In this document: one piece after another, positions 47,181 through 60,018 of the stretch
Layout: every line of letters starts with the position of its first letter
Numbering within the stretch: the first letter of the stretch is position 1
Origin: Panicum virgatum
Taxonomy: Eukaryota; Streptophyta; Magnoliopsida; Poales; Poaceae
Direction of reading: 5' to 3'
Length of the DNA stretch: 64,000 bases
NCBI RefSeq assembly: GCF_016808335.1
Contig: NC_053147.1
Location: 22,554,913-22,618,912, forward strand
Made by a program: the position numbers and the translations under genes
The notes under the pieces: generated by a model
What the model saw: only the letters and a program-made list of their open reading frames with translations
What the model was told of the DNA's origin: nothing
The model's database searches: none

Positions 47181-50100
47181 AGTGGAGAACGCCTTCTTCA
47201 TCTTTGGAGGAGCAACGACGAATATGACTTCTCGGCAGCGCAAGCGCGAGCGCCGCGAGGTCTTTTCCGTCACCAAGGCCACGCCATCCTACCTCGACTG
47301 GTCGAAGGATACCATTGCCTTTGGCCGCAAGGACCACCCCGACTACGTCCCGCATCCGGGACGGTACCCGCTCGTTGTCGACCCCATCATCGGCAACACT
47401 CGCTTCTCCAAGGTGCTCATGGACGGAGGCAGCGGCCTCAACATCATGTACGCCCCAACCTTGGAGCTCATGGGGATCGGACTAGACAGGCTTCGCCCCA
47501 GCAAGTCGCCATTCCATGGCGTTGCGTCGGGGAAGCGAGTCCAACCCCTCGGCCAGATCGATCTGCCTGTGTGCTTTGGCACAGCAGCCAACTTCCGCAA
47601 GGAGGTACTCACGTTCGAGGTGGTGGGATTTCGAGGGTCCTATCATGCCATTCTTGGTCGTCCTTGCTACGCCAAGTTTATGGCCGTCCCCAACTACACC
47701 TACCTCAAACTCAAAATGCCGGGTCCAAAGGGCGTCATCACCATTGGCTCTTCGTTCGAGCACGCCTACGAGTGCGACGTTGAGTGCGTTGAGCGCGCGG
47801 AAGCTCAAGCGGAGGACGAGGCCCTCGCAGCCACCCTCGACAAAATGGCTAGCGAGGCCTTAGACTCCACGCACCGACACGCCGGGAGCTTCGAGCCCGC
47901 CGAGGGTATCAAGAAAGTACCCCTCGACCCAAGCCACTCCGACCACAAGGTGTTGCAGATCAGCGCCACCCTCGATGACAAATAGGAAGTGGTGCTCGTC
48001 GATTTCCTCCGCGCCAACGCAGATATCTTTGCGTGGAGCCCCGAGGACATGCCTGGCATACCGCGGGAGGTCGCCGAGCACTCTCTTGATGTCCGACCCA
48101 ACTCCAAGCCGGTGAAGCAGCGCCTAAGACGCTTCGACGAGCTCAAGCGCCGGGCGATCGGCGAGGAGTTGCAGAAACTTCTGGCGGCCGGATTCGTCAA
48201 AGAGGTATTCCATCCCGAGTGGCTAGCTAATCCAGTATTAGTGAAGAAAAAGAGTGGGAGCTGGAGGATGTGTGTAGACTACACTAGTTTAAATAAGACA
48301 TGTCCGAAGGTTCCCTTTCCTTTGCCACGAATCGATCAGATTGTAGACACTACTGCGGGATGTGAGCTCTTGTCCTTTCTTGATGCTTACTCCGGTTACC
48401 ACCAAATCAAGATGAAAGAGTCCGACCAGCTCGTGACTTCTTTTATCACTCCTTTCGGCATGTACTGCTACGTTTCGATGCCCTTTGGCCTCAGAAACGC
48501 CGGAGCCACCTATCAACGGTGTATGCTCCACGTTTTCGGAGACCATCTCGGGCGCAACGTAGAAGCATATGTCGACGATATCGTTGTGAAATCCAGGAAG
48601 GCGGACGACCTGGTTGCTGATCTCAGGATCGCATTCGACTGCCTACGGGCTAAAGGGGTAAAACTAAATCCTGAGAAGTGCGTATTCGGGGTGCCTCGAG
48701 GCATGCTCTTGGGTTTCGTTGTCTCCCAGCGAGGCATCGAACCCAACCCTGACAAAGTCTCGGCCATCACTCGGATGGGACCAATCCGAGACTTGAAGGG
48801 GGTACAGAGGGTCATGGGATGCCTAGCGTCCCTTAGCCGTTTTATCTCACGTCTCGGCGAGAAAGGCTTACCCCTGTACCGACTCTTGAGGAAAACCGAG
48901 CGCTTCACGTGGACCCCCGAAGCTCAAGAAGCCCTTGAAAGGCTGAAGGCATCGCTCACTCGAGCTCCCATTCTCACACCACCTACGGACGGCGAGCCCC
49001 TCTATCTGTACGTAGCCGCGACGACCCAAGTGGTCAGCGCGGTGATCGTGGTCGAAAGACAAGAGGAGGGCCATGCTCAGCCCGTCCAACGACCAGTGTA
49101 TTACATCAGCGAGGTGTTGTCTGAAACTAAGACACGCTATCCACAGATTCAAAAACTGCTCTACGCAGTGGTTTTGGCTCGGCACAAGCTGCGCCACTAC
49201 TTCGAGGCTCACCCCGTCACCGTGGTCTCATCTTTCCCCTTGGGAGAGATAGCTCGCAACCGGGAAGCCGAGGGTAGAATTGCCAAATGGTCTGTGGAGC
49301 TGATGGGAGAAACACTCACTTACGCCCCTCGCAAAGCGATCAAGTCCCAAATCTTGGCCGACTTCGTGGCCGAGTGGATGGACACTCAGCTACCCCCATC
49401 GCAAATCCAGGGCGAATGCTAGACTATGTACTTCGACGGGTCGGTGATGAAAACCGGCGCCGGTGCCGGCCTCCTCTTCATCTCACCCCTCGGCGAACAC
49501 ATACGGTACGTAATCCGGTTGCATTTCCCTGCTTCGAACAACATGGCGGAGTATGAGGCCCTCCTTGGTGGCCTCCGCATTGCCATCGAACTTGGCGTCA
49601 AACGCCTCGACATACGCGGGGACTCTCAACTTGTCGTCGATCAAGTCATGAAGGAGTCTAGCTGTCACAACCCGAAGATGGAGGCGTACTGCAACGCAGT
49701 ACGCCGCCTCGAGGACAAGTTCGACGGCCTTGAGCTCAATCATGTCCCGCGCAAGTATAACGAGGACGCCGACGAACTGGCCAAGATAGCTTCAGGGCGG
49801 ACCACCGTCCCCCCGAACGTCTTCGCTTGCGACATCTCCAAGCCTTCCGCCGAATTCAAGGACCCGCCGGAGCCGGGCCCCTCGTCCACCGGGTCCCCCG
49901 GCGGGAACCCCCCGGCGGACGGGGTCGAGCCCATGGACATTGACTTTGGGACCACCTCCGCGGACGAGGCCGAAGCAATGGAAGTCGACGAGGCCCCCGC
50001 TTCGCGAGACTGGCACGTCTAGTATCTAGACTGGATGATTCGAGGGAACCTACCTCCGGACCGCGCTCAGGCGCGACGCCTCGCTAGGCGGGCCAAGTCC

Positions 50101-51246
50101 TTCGTTCTAATCGATAACGAGCTACACAAGCGTGGCCCCTCGGGTGTCCTACAACGTTGCATTCCCATCCCCGAGGGCAAGGAGCTGATCCGCGACATCC
50201 ATGCTGGCATCTGCGGCCACCACGCCGCGCCACGCACCCTCGTGGGTAACGCGTTTCGCCAAGGCTTTTATTGGCCCACCGCAGTCGCCGACGCCACTGA
50301 CGTCGTGCGGACTTGCGAGGGATGCCAGTTCTACGCCCGAAAAACACACCTCCCGGCCCATGCTCTGCAGACCATCCCCGTCATGTGGCCGTTCGCCGTG
50401 TGGGGGCTGGACCTCGTCGGTCCGTTGAAGAGGGCGCCCGGGGGCTTCACCCACCTGCTGGTGGCGGTCGACAAGTTCTCCAAATGGATCGAGGCTCGAC
50501 CCATCGGCAAGATCAAATCCGAGCAAGCAGTCCAATTCTTCACTGACATCGTCTTCAGGTTCGGGGTCCCGAACTCGATCATCACCGACAACGGCACCCA
50601 GTTCACAGGCAAGAAGTTCTTGGAGTTCTGCGACAGTTTCCACATACGTGTGGACTGGTCAGCTGTGGCACACCCACAGACGAACGGGCAAGTGGAGCGT
50701 GCCAATGGCATGATCCTCCAAGGACTAAAGCTGAGGATCTTCAACAAGCTGAACAAGTTCGGCCGAAGGTGGCTCACAGAGCTACCCTCGGTCATCTGGA
50801 GCCTGAGGATGACCCCGAGCAGAGCTACGGGTTTCTCTCCGTTCTTCCTCGTCTATGGCGCCGAGGTCATCCTCCCCACCGACTTGGAATACGGATCGCC
50901 AAGGCTCAAGGCATATCAAGAGCAACGAAACCAGCGAGCTCGCGAAGACTCGCTGGGCCAAGTGGACGAGGCTCGAGACGTGGCACTCCTGCATTCCGCG
51001 CGCTACCAGCAGTCCCTACGAAGGTACCAAGCGCAGAGGGTCCGGCGCCGAGACCTCAACAAAGGGGACTTGGTGCTGAGGCTTCGACAGGACAACAAGG
51101 GCCTCCACAAGCTCTCACCTCCATGGGAAGGACCGTACATAATCCTCGAGGTACTCAAGCCCGGCACGTACAAGCTGGCCAACGAAAAAGGCGAAGTCCT
51201 CACCAACGCTTGGAATATACAACAGCTACGTCGTTTCTACCCTTAG
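47181..51246 (+). pseudogene. Tat pol: protease, RT, RNase H, archaeal RNase H, integrase
   Basis: One frame apart from three TAG codons (47983, 49420, 50020). The protease has VLMDGGSGLNIMY (DGG where DTG is the wider norm). RT runs 48200-48800, with YVDD at 48568-48579 and LDAYSGYHQI, MPFGLRNAGATYQR. The first RNase H is 48930-49400. The second, archaeal-type RNase H runs 49426-49800 with YFDGS, NMAEYEAL, IRGDSQLVV and EDADELAK, giving all four acidic residues. Integrase runs 50150-51246: a His2Cys2 finger (ICGHH...CEGC), then catalytic GLDLVGP, TDNGTQF and GQVERANG. There is no chromodomain, as expected for Tat. It ends QLRRFYP. Two stops are CAG to TAG and one TGG to TAG. Confidence 0.93.
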
Positions 51247-51847
51247 CATTTCAAGCTATTTCTATATTGTTCGTAATCGCATTTTCAATTTCCCGAAATA
51301 ATAAGGAAGCACCCTTCACTTATCGCTTTTTGGGAATCTCCCCGACCCTCGAGGGCTCGGGCGCGCACGAACATCGAGGTACGCTCGGCTTTACCCTCGG
51401 AAAAGCCGAGCCTCCCTCGGGGGCTACTACGGGGGGAACCCCCGAACGTCCCCAAAAAGTCGCCAATGTTTTTTCGAAATATTTCCGTCTCGACCCTAAG
51501 CTTCTCGTATCCTTGGAAAAAACGGACATGAGACATAAGCAACTACGGTACGGGGCTGGCCGAGTCGTGGGGCCGCCTACGCCTCCGGGATACGGCACCC
51601 CCCTCACCACCCTACGCCTACGTTGCTTATGAACGCGAACTTCCTCGCAGATGTTTATCTAAGTCGCATACGAAGAACACGGAAGTAAAGTAAAGAAACA
51701 CAGGCTCGAACACACAATGCCTCGACGGGCCACACATTCAAATTATGAAATAAAATTTCATATATTCATAGGATGCGATTACAAAGAGCGACTGTGATAA
51801 ACACTAATCTATTTACAATGGGCTTCGAGGCCCAACTTTCCTACAGG

Positions 51848-54800
51848 CTACCATCCCCCCTGCGGGTCTTCAGGGGCGTCGAATTCAGCGATGGGAGGGA
51901 TGTCTGCCTCGAGCTTCTCGGCGAGGACGGTGGCAAATTCCTCCGCGGCTGCGTCAGCTTCATCCATGATGACCGACGCGGCGTCCGCATCCGCATCATC
52001 GGGAACGACGTACCCCGACGACACCCTCTGGAGATCCATGAGGTAATGCGTCGAGGCCACGGCGAGAGCCCGCAGGACACCGAGGCGGAAGGTACTCTTG
52101 GCGTGTTCGGCAATCCGGCCGCCTAGCGCGCGCAGGCGGCTGATCACCGAACTGCCCGAGACGGCGCCCTCCCCCTCGAGCTCTTGACACACGCTCACGG
52201 CAGTCTGCTCCAGCTCAGCAAACTCCATCTGTGCCGCTGTGAGCACGGTGTGGACCGCTTCCTTCGCCGCGGTCTCATCCGCCACCTTTTGCCTCAGCTC
52301 TGAGCAAAGGAAATCGACATTAGCCACGAAAGAAAGCAAAACGACGGAAAATCGAAGGTACTCACCCGCTATGTTCTTTTGCGCCTCCTCCCTCTGGGTA
52401 CGGGCGGCCTCCTCAAGCGAGGACAAGGAGGCTTCTTTTTCCTTAAGGCTAGCCCCCATGTTCTGGAGGGCCACCTCCCTCTCTTCGAGGGCCACACCCT
52501 ATTCCTGGAGGGTCCCGGCGAGCGCAACCACGGCCACCTCTTTGTGGAGGAGCTCGGCTTTCTGCTGCTCAAGAGTGGCGCCGAGGCGTTGCAGCTCGGT
52601 GCTCTGCGCTTCAGCCTCCCGAGCTCTTTCCTCGAGCGTCGTCCGAAGGTGCTGCAGCTCGGCAGCTTGCGCCTCGGCCTCCCGGGCCTTCTGCTCCGCT
52701 GTCGCCCTCTGGGCGTTCCGCTCATCGGTGACCCGCGCCAGTTCCTCCTCCAGCGCCCGCTGACGCGCCCCCAGATCGGCCATTTTTGTATTGGCGTCGA
52801 TGTTTTTGAGCACCAGCTCGGCGTTGTGTTGCCCGAGCTGGCTCATCTGGGAGTACAGCCGGTTCATCTCGACGCTCTTTTGGCGCGAGATTTCCCTCAG
52901 CTGCTGCAAAGGGGGAGGGCGTGGGTGAGGACGCGTAAAAGCTAAAACCGAATCCGAGCAATTTTCGGGGGGAAATATTTACCTGGCTGACCTGGTAATC
53001 CGCGTTCTGATGAAGCTGATAAGCGTGGTCAAGGGCCTGCAAGATCTCGTGCCCAACGCCCATCTGCTTGTTCCACGCCTCCTCCTCCTCCTGCTCCTTG
53101 CGAAGGAACTCTGAGGGGACACCGGACGGGACGATAACCCCGAGGTGGCTCCCCTCCGACGCCCCCGCTTCAAGCACGCCCGCACTGGCCGACGCGAACT
53201 CGGCAATATGTGCGGCAGCGCTCGCCGTAGCAGCGGGGTCGATATCCATCGAGTCCCCGTACTCCTCGCTGCTGTCTGGCAGCTCCACCACCGCCGTTGC
53301 GCCCTCCTGTGCCGTGGGCACGGGCACTATCGCGACGGTACCCTCGTCCCGGGCCTCGGTGGGCTCCGAGATGGGGGCTCCTTCTACCGCTGGCGCCTCT
53401 TGCGCCATGTCTTCTGCGAGGCCCTCGCCCTCGGCCCTCGAAGGCTCGAAAATGGGGGTCTCCTCCGCAGTTTGGCCGGCAGGGTGCTCCTGCGCGCCCC
53501 CGCCAGTTTCTCCTTCTATGTCGCGATATCTGCGTCGCCCTGACCGGCCTCAACATCAATGACCGCTTGGGCGGCGCCACCGGCACCGCCCTGGCCGGTC
53601 TCCTCGGCATCGGCCGCTTGAGTAGCCGCCTCGGAGCCACGGTGGCCGGCGTCGCTCTGACCGGCGTCACCCTCCTTCTCCCGGGCTTGCTGCGCCGCCT
53701 GGGCCCCTCGGGCCACTGCCTCCCGTAGCCTAGCGGCCGCCGCCTCGAGATCCAAGGCAGGCGGGGGCTGCGGCGCCGTGTGCGGAGTGCTACGAGCCCC
53801 GGTCTTGAGAGCCTTGGCCGGGGCAAGCCGCACTGCGTCCTTGGGAACGGCCCCGGGGCTGGAAATCAAGAGACGCGAGTTGAGCAGGATCGAGAAATCT
53901 GCCAAATACGTGACGAAACGAGATCCGAAATACTTACCCAGATCGAGCACTCATGCTCCGCTTCCTCGTGGCGCTCCTTCGAGCCCGAGCCATCGAGCCG
54001 TCCCTCGAAGACTGCCCCGATGGGCGCCCCCTCGTGTCGGCCCGGCGGCTCGAGGCAGCCAGCACGGACGACTCCTCTCCCGCCGCAGCCTCGGCGCCAC
54101 GGATCAGCACCTGGGGCGCGGGCGTCTCCTCGGCGGCTGCCGATGGGGATGACTCCCGCGCCGCAGCCTCGAGGGAGGGATTCGCCGATGACCCCCCTGC
54201 GGCCCTCGGCTCCTCTGGCGCCACGGTCGCTCCCTCTTCATCGTCCCACAGGTAGAACGGTGGGGGGCTCGCGCGCGCACCGTCCCCGTCGCTCCTCAGA
54301 GCGTGGTCCTCGGCATCCGAGGCCTCCTCCTCGTCCTCCTCCGAGGACTCAGGTGTGGCGGGCTGCGGTTTCCCCTCCGCGCGAGCGAGCTTGCACGCCT
54401 TGTCCTGCCTCACCTTCCTTTTCCTCTTCCTCTCGGCCTTTGTCTCCGTCGCGTCCTTCCGCCTCTTCATCTTCTCCGCGTGGAGGCGATTGATCAGGCG
54501 CTGTTCTGGGACGGGAGGCCTCGAGGTACCGCACCTCAACCCCTGCAGAACACGCCCGAAGGTGGGGTCAGGAAAAGGGGACTATACGACGCACGACGAA
54601 TTCGAAACCCAAAACTTACCAGAGAAATGTACCCCGGCTCGGGGCGCATCTTGATCCTCCAAAGATCCTCGGGATCTTGGGGAAACTCTGCCACCGCATA
54701 CTTCGCCCTCCGGGCGGCGTTGGTGTGGGAGAGAAGCTTGCTCGACGTCCTCGAGCCCTCGACCTTGCTCCCAGGGATGAGCCGGTAAATCGGCAGGGCC

Positions 54801-55534
54801 CTCTCCACAAGAGGGATCACCCTCTGCCGGTGAAAGTTCGCGATGACGTCCGCCGCTGTCAATCCCTTCCTCGCCAAACGTGCCAGTGCATCGGTGAGGC
54901 CCTCGAGCCTGGCTTGTTGAGCTGGGGGCGACACCCCCCAGTCCCACTTCGTCGGACGGTCCCAAAGAACCTTGTTAGTAAATGCCGGGAGCGCGCCGCT
55001 GAAGTTTCGAAGGTAGAACCACCCTCGGCTCCACCCGGAGTTGTTTGTCGTCATCTTGCTTGTGATGTAAAGGTTCCGCCGGTTCGGGCGGACGTGGAGC
55101 GTCAAGCCACCGGCGCGCGCGAACCGCCTTGGCTGGTTCCGCGCGTTCTCGACGAAGAGCTCGCCGTGGAACAGGTGGATCCAGAGATCCCAGTGGACGT
55201 CGATGCCGAGGTACCCCTCGCAGACGGCGACGAAGACCGCCGCCTGCGAGATGGAGTTGGGGCTGAAATTGTGCAGCTCCACTCCGTAGTACTCGCACAG
55301 CGCCCTCATAAACTTGCTGGGGGGGACGCCGAAGCCCCGTTCGTGGAGGCGCACGAAGCTCACGACGTAGCCCTGCGGGGGCTTCGGCTCAGACTCGTCC
55401 GGGTGCGGGGAAATCCACGCCGGCGCCCCCGTGTTGGAGTTCCGCGGCAGCAGCCGTTCGGCGACCAGCTGCTCCAGCACCGCGACGGTGGCGGAGGACT
55501 TCCCCCATGGCAAGGGCTCCTGGATGTCCGACAT
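51848..55534 (-). pseudogene. Spliced antisense gene of the Tat element (gypsy-type transposon domain, PF04195-like)
   Basis: Five exons with GT-AG borders on the minus strand: 55534-54620, 54542-53938, 53858-52983, 52903-52366, 52299-51848. Phases match at each junction; a total of 3386 bp predicts about 1128 residues once one indel is allowed for. Exon 1 carries the domain usually labelled putative gypsy-type transposon (MSDIQEPLPWGKSSATV, FMRALCEYYGVELHNFSPNS, SRGWFYLRNFSGALPAF). Exon 2 has a Lys/Arg-rich NLS-like patch (KMKRRKDATETKAERKRKRK). Exon 3 is Ala/Glu/Pro-rich and frameshifted near 53520. Exon 4 is a long coiled coil (ALEEELARVTDERNAQRAT) with one TAG at 52499-52501. Exon 5 ends DAPEDPQGGW. 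It is known as an extra ORF in Tat elements; its function is unknown. Confidence 0.82.
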
Positions 55535-58164
55535 CTCCGAGAGTCGAGGGGGGATGGAAAAAGGAAGACTCCGAAATGGCTAAGGTTTGCTTTCTCTCCC
55601 TCTCCTTCCTCTTCCTCCTTTCGCTCTTGGCTGCGGGCTTAGGATGCAGGGGAGGCAGAGAAGGTGAAGTGGGATGAAGACGAATGGCCAGGTGAGCCCA
55701 AACAACCCATCCCTCTTCGTTTTAATTCACCGCGATGGGCGCAGCCGCAGCCGCGGCCCAAAATCTACCGCATTGAATGCGGTAGATTTTGCTATCGCTG
55801 ACAGCTGGGCCCCACGACCGCGGGGTCTCCCACGCGCGCACGCCGCGATTAATGCGGCACGGTAACTAGCAGGCACGGCGCGACTATTACGCTATCCCAT
55901 CCGTCAGCCGCCGCCCACGCCGCTTCATCTGCCCGAGGCTGTCGCCTGAAAAGGGGCGCCCACACCGCACCGCACGAATCAGGCCACGTCGTCCACCACC
56001 GGCGGGAGACCCGCGCGCGTGACTCACGACCTTGCGATGTTTTCGAATCAAGACGGAATATTCCTTCGAGGGTCTCTTTACCCTCGAATGAATCGCATTT
56101 CGAGGCCTTACTGGTCAGGGGTTCGAAGCCTAGCCCTTCAGGGGGTTCGACGGGCGCCCCAGATCACCAGAGTCAGGGACTGCAGGGATGTGCCGTACAA
56201 GCTACCCTCGAACGCGGAGTTCGAGACATCCTACGCAGTGTTCAAGGCCAGTCGAGGGTGCCTAGAAGGGGGATCCCATCGAGGGAGAGCATCGAGCCCT
56301 CGGACCCTATCGAATGGGTTCGAGCCCCGCCTAGCGAACCCTCGCGAGCGCTTTATGAGACGTGTCTATGGACCACGAGCCGACCCCTATCGAACGGGGC
56401 ACGGACGTCCGCTTGAACAACCCGCTAATAGCTCACAGAAGCAGCCATGGCTCGTGGCCCGGGCATGGGTAGCATGGTGCGCTTCACCCCTCCTCCCTGC
56501 GGAAGGGCGACGAGGGTCGTAATCGAAGTCGAGGGCTCCCCTGAACGCCTTCACACGGGCCTGGACTCGGGGGCTCCTCGCACACCACGTTTCAAACCAC
56601 ACCCTCGAATAAGTCGACATCGTCAATCGTGAAGACTCCACGTGTCTAAACCAAACCCTCCGCTGTTAACATACGTTCCCCTAATGGCTAAACTGAACGC
56701 CGGGTCGTTATACCAGTACTAAGAATGCCGAGGCCGGCTGAAAAAGTGCCGATGCCGGCTGAAAAAGACGCTGGACAGCCGCCCCAGCAAAGCTACCCAG
56801 TGGGACGACGTTTACAGCCCTTGGACGAGCACAAACTCTCCTCTAAGGCCTCGGGGGCTACACCCGCGGGTGCGCTGACGCGCCCCCGCGAAGGTGACTT
56901 CACATATATTCGAGGGTCGTGACTCTCTATACACCCCTATGCCCTCGGTAATCCTCCCCGCAGAGGAGAAAAGGGACTTTATTGCTCAAATGCAAGTAAA
57001 GATTACAAAGGGTCACCGGCGCGAAGCCATCGAAAGATACAAACACATTGCCACCTACGTGGCAATTTTCCCTGTCTTGGGGAGGAGCGAGCGACGAAGA
57101 AAGGCACCGAGCCCCTAGCTGACGCAGCGGCGAGGCTGCTAGGGATGCGAGAAGCGGCCCCCAGACCTCACGGGTCCAGCGGGACGCTCTCCTCGCAAGC
57201 CTTCTTCTAGCGTCTCCCCCACCGAAGACCACGCGGGGGGTCAAGCTGGCGGACAGCGCCCTCCGCACCGTCTCCCCGAGAGCAACCTTGTCGCCAGGGG
57301 GGACGATGCGAAAAACAGCCGCCGGACCTGGCGCCAGTGCCCCGGTCAGGCGTCTCCATCCCCCTTCAGGCTAGGGGACATCGCAGGAGCAGGACCCCAC
57401 GGGCCCAATGCTCTTCTGCTGATCCCACTGAAGCTGAGGGATGGTGCGCACGCCCACTCCGGTCTTCCCCAACCGCTCGCAAGCATTCTTCTAGCGCCAA
57501 AAGCCTAAAAAAGCCAGGCCACCCCATCTGGGGGCCGGTCGCAAAAAGGCAAAGGAAACATTACAAGAATTAGGCAATGCTGGAAGAAAGAGTTGGGAAG
57601 CTGGAGAAGAAGGGGAACCCCACGACCCCTATTTATGGCTGCGCCGGGCACAAAGCTTCAAGCTTTTCGAAGAGCGGAGGCTTGTATCGCCCGTGACAAA
57701 GCGGCGCTCCACGAGCAAAGGATGTCCTCGGTCCCCGCGCCGAGACACGACCAAACAAAATAAATCGGAGCTGAGCCCCCGGATGCTAAGCGGTGCAGCA
57801 TCGGCCCTGGCCGGATGCCCTCGAACGGCGCGCCGTAAAGCAACCAGGAACGCTGGGGCCAAGGCCCTACGTACGGGACAGCACGATGGGAGCACCAGCT
57901 GCCAAGCAGCGGGTGCCACCGTCGCCCTGGCCCCCCTCAGTGCGCGGACACGTCTTGTCCTTTACACAAACAAACGAAGAGGCGCGCGCCTCGAAGTACT
58001 CCCCCCACGGGCGTACTATCCCGACCGGCGTGTTGTCACATCCGCCGGGCCCGCGCTCAGGCGCGCCCAGCAGGTGCACGACTTTGACTGAACACGTCAA
58101 GGGGGAAATTGCGGAAACACCCTTTGGCCGAATCCATCAACTCGACCAAAGCCTCGGGGGCTAC
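55535..58164 (+). other. Non-coding 3' region of the Tat element
   Basis: 2.6 kb between the antisense gene start and the 3' LTR. It has many CCCTCGA/TCGAGGG words but no coding frame of any family. It must contain the promoter of the antisense gene (inference); no clear minus-strand TATA box was identified. It ends with the purine-rich tract CCTCGGGGGCTAC before the LTR. Confidence 0.55.
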
Positions 58165-59538
58165 TGTCGGGTGCCACAATTAGGGACACCCTAACTGTAG
58201 TACTAAGACCACTTTCGAAAACACAAACACATGTTAAGGCAACTGGGCCCACAAAGGCCCCCGGCCTCCTTCCAAATCCGGAAGAAAGGAAAGGATTCAA
58301 AGAAGCCCAGCATGTGGCCCATTCGCACCCCTCTCAGGCCCACCGAACAATCTCCGCCCCGCTCGAGGGTAGCGGATCTACCCTCGGGCGGGTCATTCAT
58401 CTCCGCCTCGCTCGAGGGCTCCCCTCGGGACCCTCAACCGCGCAATCGCATTTCCGCCTCGCTCGAGGACAGCGGACCTACCCTCGAGCGGGTGGCCAAT
58501 CTCCGCCTCGCTCGAGGCCATCTCTCGGCACAAGGGACAAATGGCCCCGCCGCCCAACCGACCGCCGTACAAAGGCATTAAAGGCCAGCTACTCCGCCAC
58601 GGCTCAAAGGACGGGCGGCGTCAGACTGCCACTCCCGCAGTGGATGTGACCGGCGTCCCGTCCACTGACCCCGGTCACCGCTTTGCCACCCCAGCCGCTG
58701 TAGCAGCACTGTGGAGCATTCAACGCGGTACAAGACAAGTTGGCGCCGCCCCCGTTACTGTCACGCCGACATCAACCATCCGAACACACCTCCCCCTGGG
58801 GAAGGGGTCTGGCGATGTCACGTGCCCTTCCGAGAGGGGCACTCTGCATGCGCGGGCGGGACCCCGGACCTCCCTCTTGTGGGGTCCAGGACTTCCACGC
58901 GCTCCCGGACCTACTAATGCGCACGCCCGCACCCCGACCAGGGGGTCCGGGACCGTCCCACGCCATTACTACCGCTGGGACTCTGCAGGACGGCCGCCGC
59001 CATCTCCACGGGACCAAGGACGGAGCCCAGGATGACGGCGACGTGCGCCGCCTTCCCACAGTACACTTCCTACAGTGTTCGACCACTGTACCCGCGATTC
59101 AGGGGAAAACGACGACTTCCGCGCCCCTACACTCATGTACACCGCCCCTCCTTACAACTATAAAAGGAGAGGGTGGGCTTCCTTTTAAGGGGGTGAAAAA
59201 ACTTTCTCCAATCTAAGGTGGGCAACAGGTTCTCCGGTTTTTCTCCCTTAGAAAGGCCTCAGCACTACTGAGCACTGACCTCAACCGACTCCACTCCTAG
59301 CAGAGACTTGGGAGCTCCCCTCCCTCTCTCACCTCGCTTGTATCCCCTACAACAAGCACCTCGGGTGCAAGATAATACAGTGCCCTCGCACACCCCCTTT
59401 GCTGGACGTACGGCCCCGCGGCCGGAACCAGGATAAAACCGTGCGTTACTGTGTTGCCTCTTACATCATCATCTGGGACGAGGAAACACGCAGCATTTAC
59501 TAGTTGAGATTCAGGCCCCCCGGGTCAGAACACCGACA
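58165..59538 (+). repeat. 3' LTR of the Tat element
   Basis: 1374 bp, one base longer than the 5' LTR (an extra C in GCACCCCTCTCAGG). The other nine differences are all transitions. It carries the same four ~50-bp subrepeats near 58350-58525 and the same TATA box (near 59159). Confidence 0.95.
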
Positions 59539-60018
59539 CATCTTAACCGACCATGTCTCACATCATGCTTCTTGACAGACCTGAAAGCCACCTTTATAAC
59601 TACGGAGTAGCGTTTGATGGCTCCTAAGTAAGTCGGTTCACATCTTGAGTACATACGACGATCTCAAATTTCAGGAGACAACGTACATATTGTGTAATGA
59701 GAAATCAACATCTCGTGTTGGGTCAGTTCAGTCTCATCTCTCACATGAGCCCACATTCTTAGTTTAACATCTCCATGTCCATGACCTGTGAAACATAGTC
59801 ATCAACTAATACATATGCTAGTCTAATATTCATGTGTGTCCTCACATGAACTCCGACTAGGAACATCTTTAAAATATCCATACAAATAAAGAGTTTTACA
59901 AATACTTCACATAAGCATTAATCAGTACAAGTTGTCTTTATAGATACTCAGGGGACATTTTATTAATCATGAATACAAGAAAATATAATTGTCTCTAGGG
60001 CATATTTCCAACAGTCCA

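Larger units (their letters stand above)
43369..59538 (+). mobile_element. Full-length Tat-lineage Ty3/gypsy retrotransposon, 16.2 kb
   Basis: Identical ends TGTCGGGTGCCACAATTAGG...CAGAACACCGACA, and a perfect target duplication CATCT (43364-43368, 59539-59543). Order: LTR, PBS, gag, protease, reverse transcriptase, RNase H, archaeal-type RNase H, integrase, antisense multi-exon gene, long non-coding 3' region, LTR. The dual RNase H and the antisense ORF define the Tat (RIRE2/Retand-like) lineage. Reading the LTRs side by side I count nine substitutions (all transitions) and one 1-bp indel. Gag-pol carries four stops and one frame change, so the copy is no longer autonomous. Confidence 0.95.
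42522..60013 (-). mobile_element. Copia-type solo LTR (Angela/BARE-like), split by a Tat element
   Basis: Read on the minus strand it starts TGTTGGAAATATGCCCTAGAG at 60013 and ends CCCCATATCCCAACA at 42522. The start is the well-known Angela/BARE-type LTR start. Its own length is about 1317 bp once the nested element and one CATCT are removed. The target duplication is GTCCG (42517-42521) versus GTCCA (60014-60018), one transition apart. A TATA-like GCCTATATAAGC is at about 42905 on the minus strand. Confidence 0.82.

Noticed and set aside
53068..55642. Plus-strand frames opposite the antisense gene (up to 321 codons, 54677-55642)
   Set aside because: Mirror frames of the conserved minus-strand exons; they show no family motif and the splice signals belong to the minus strand.
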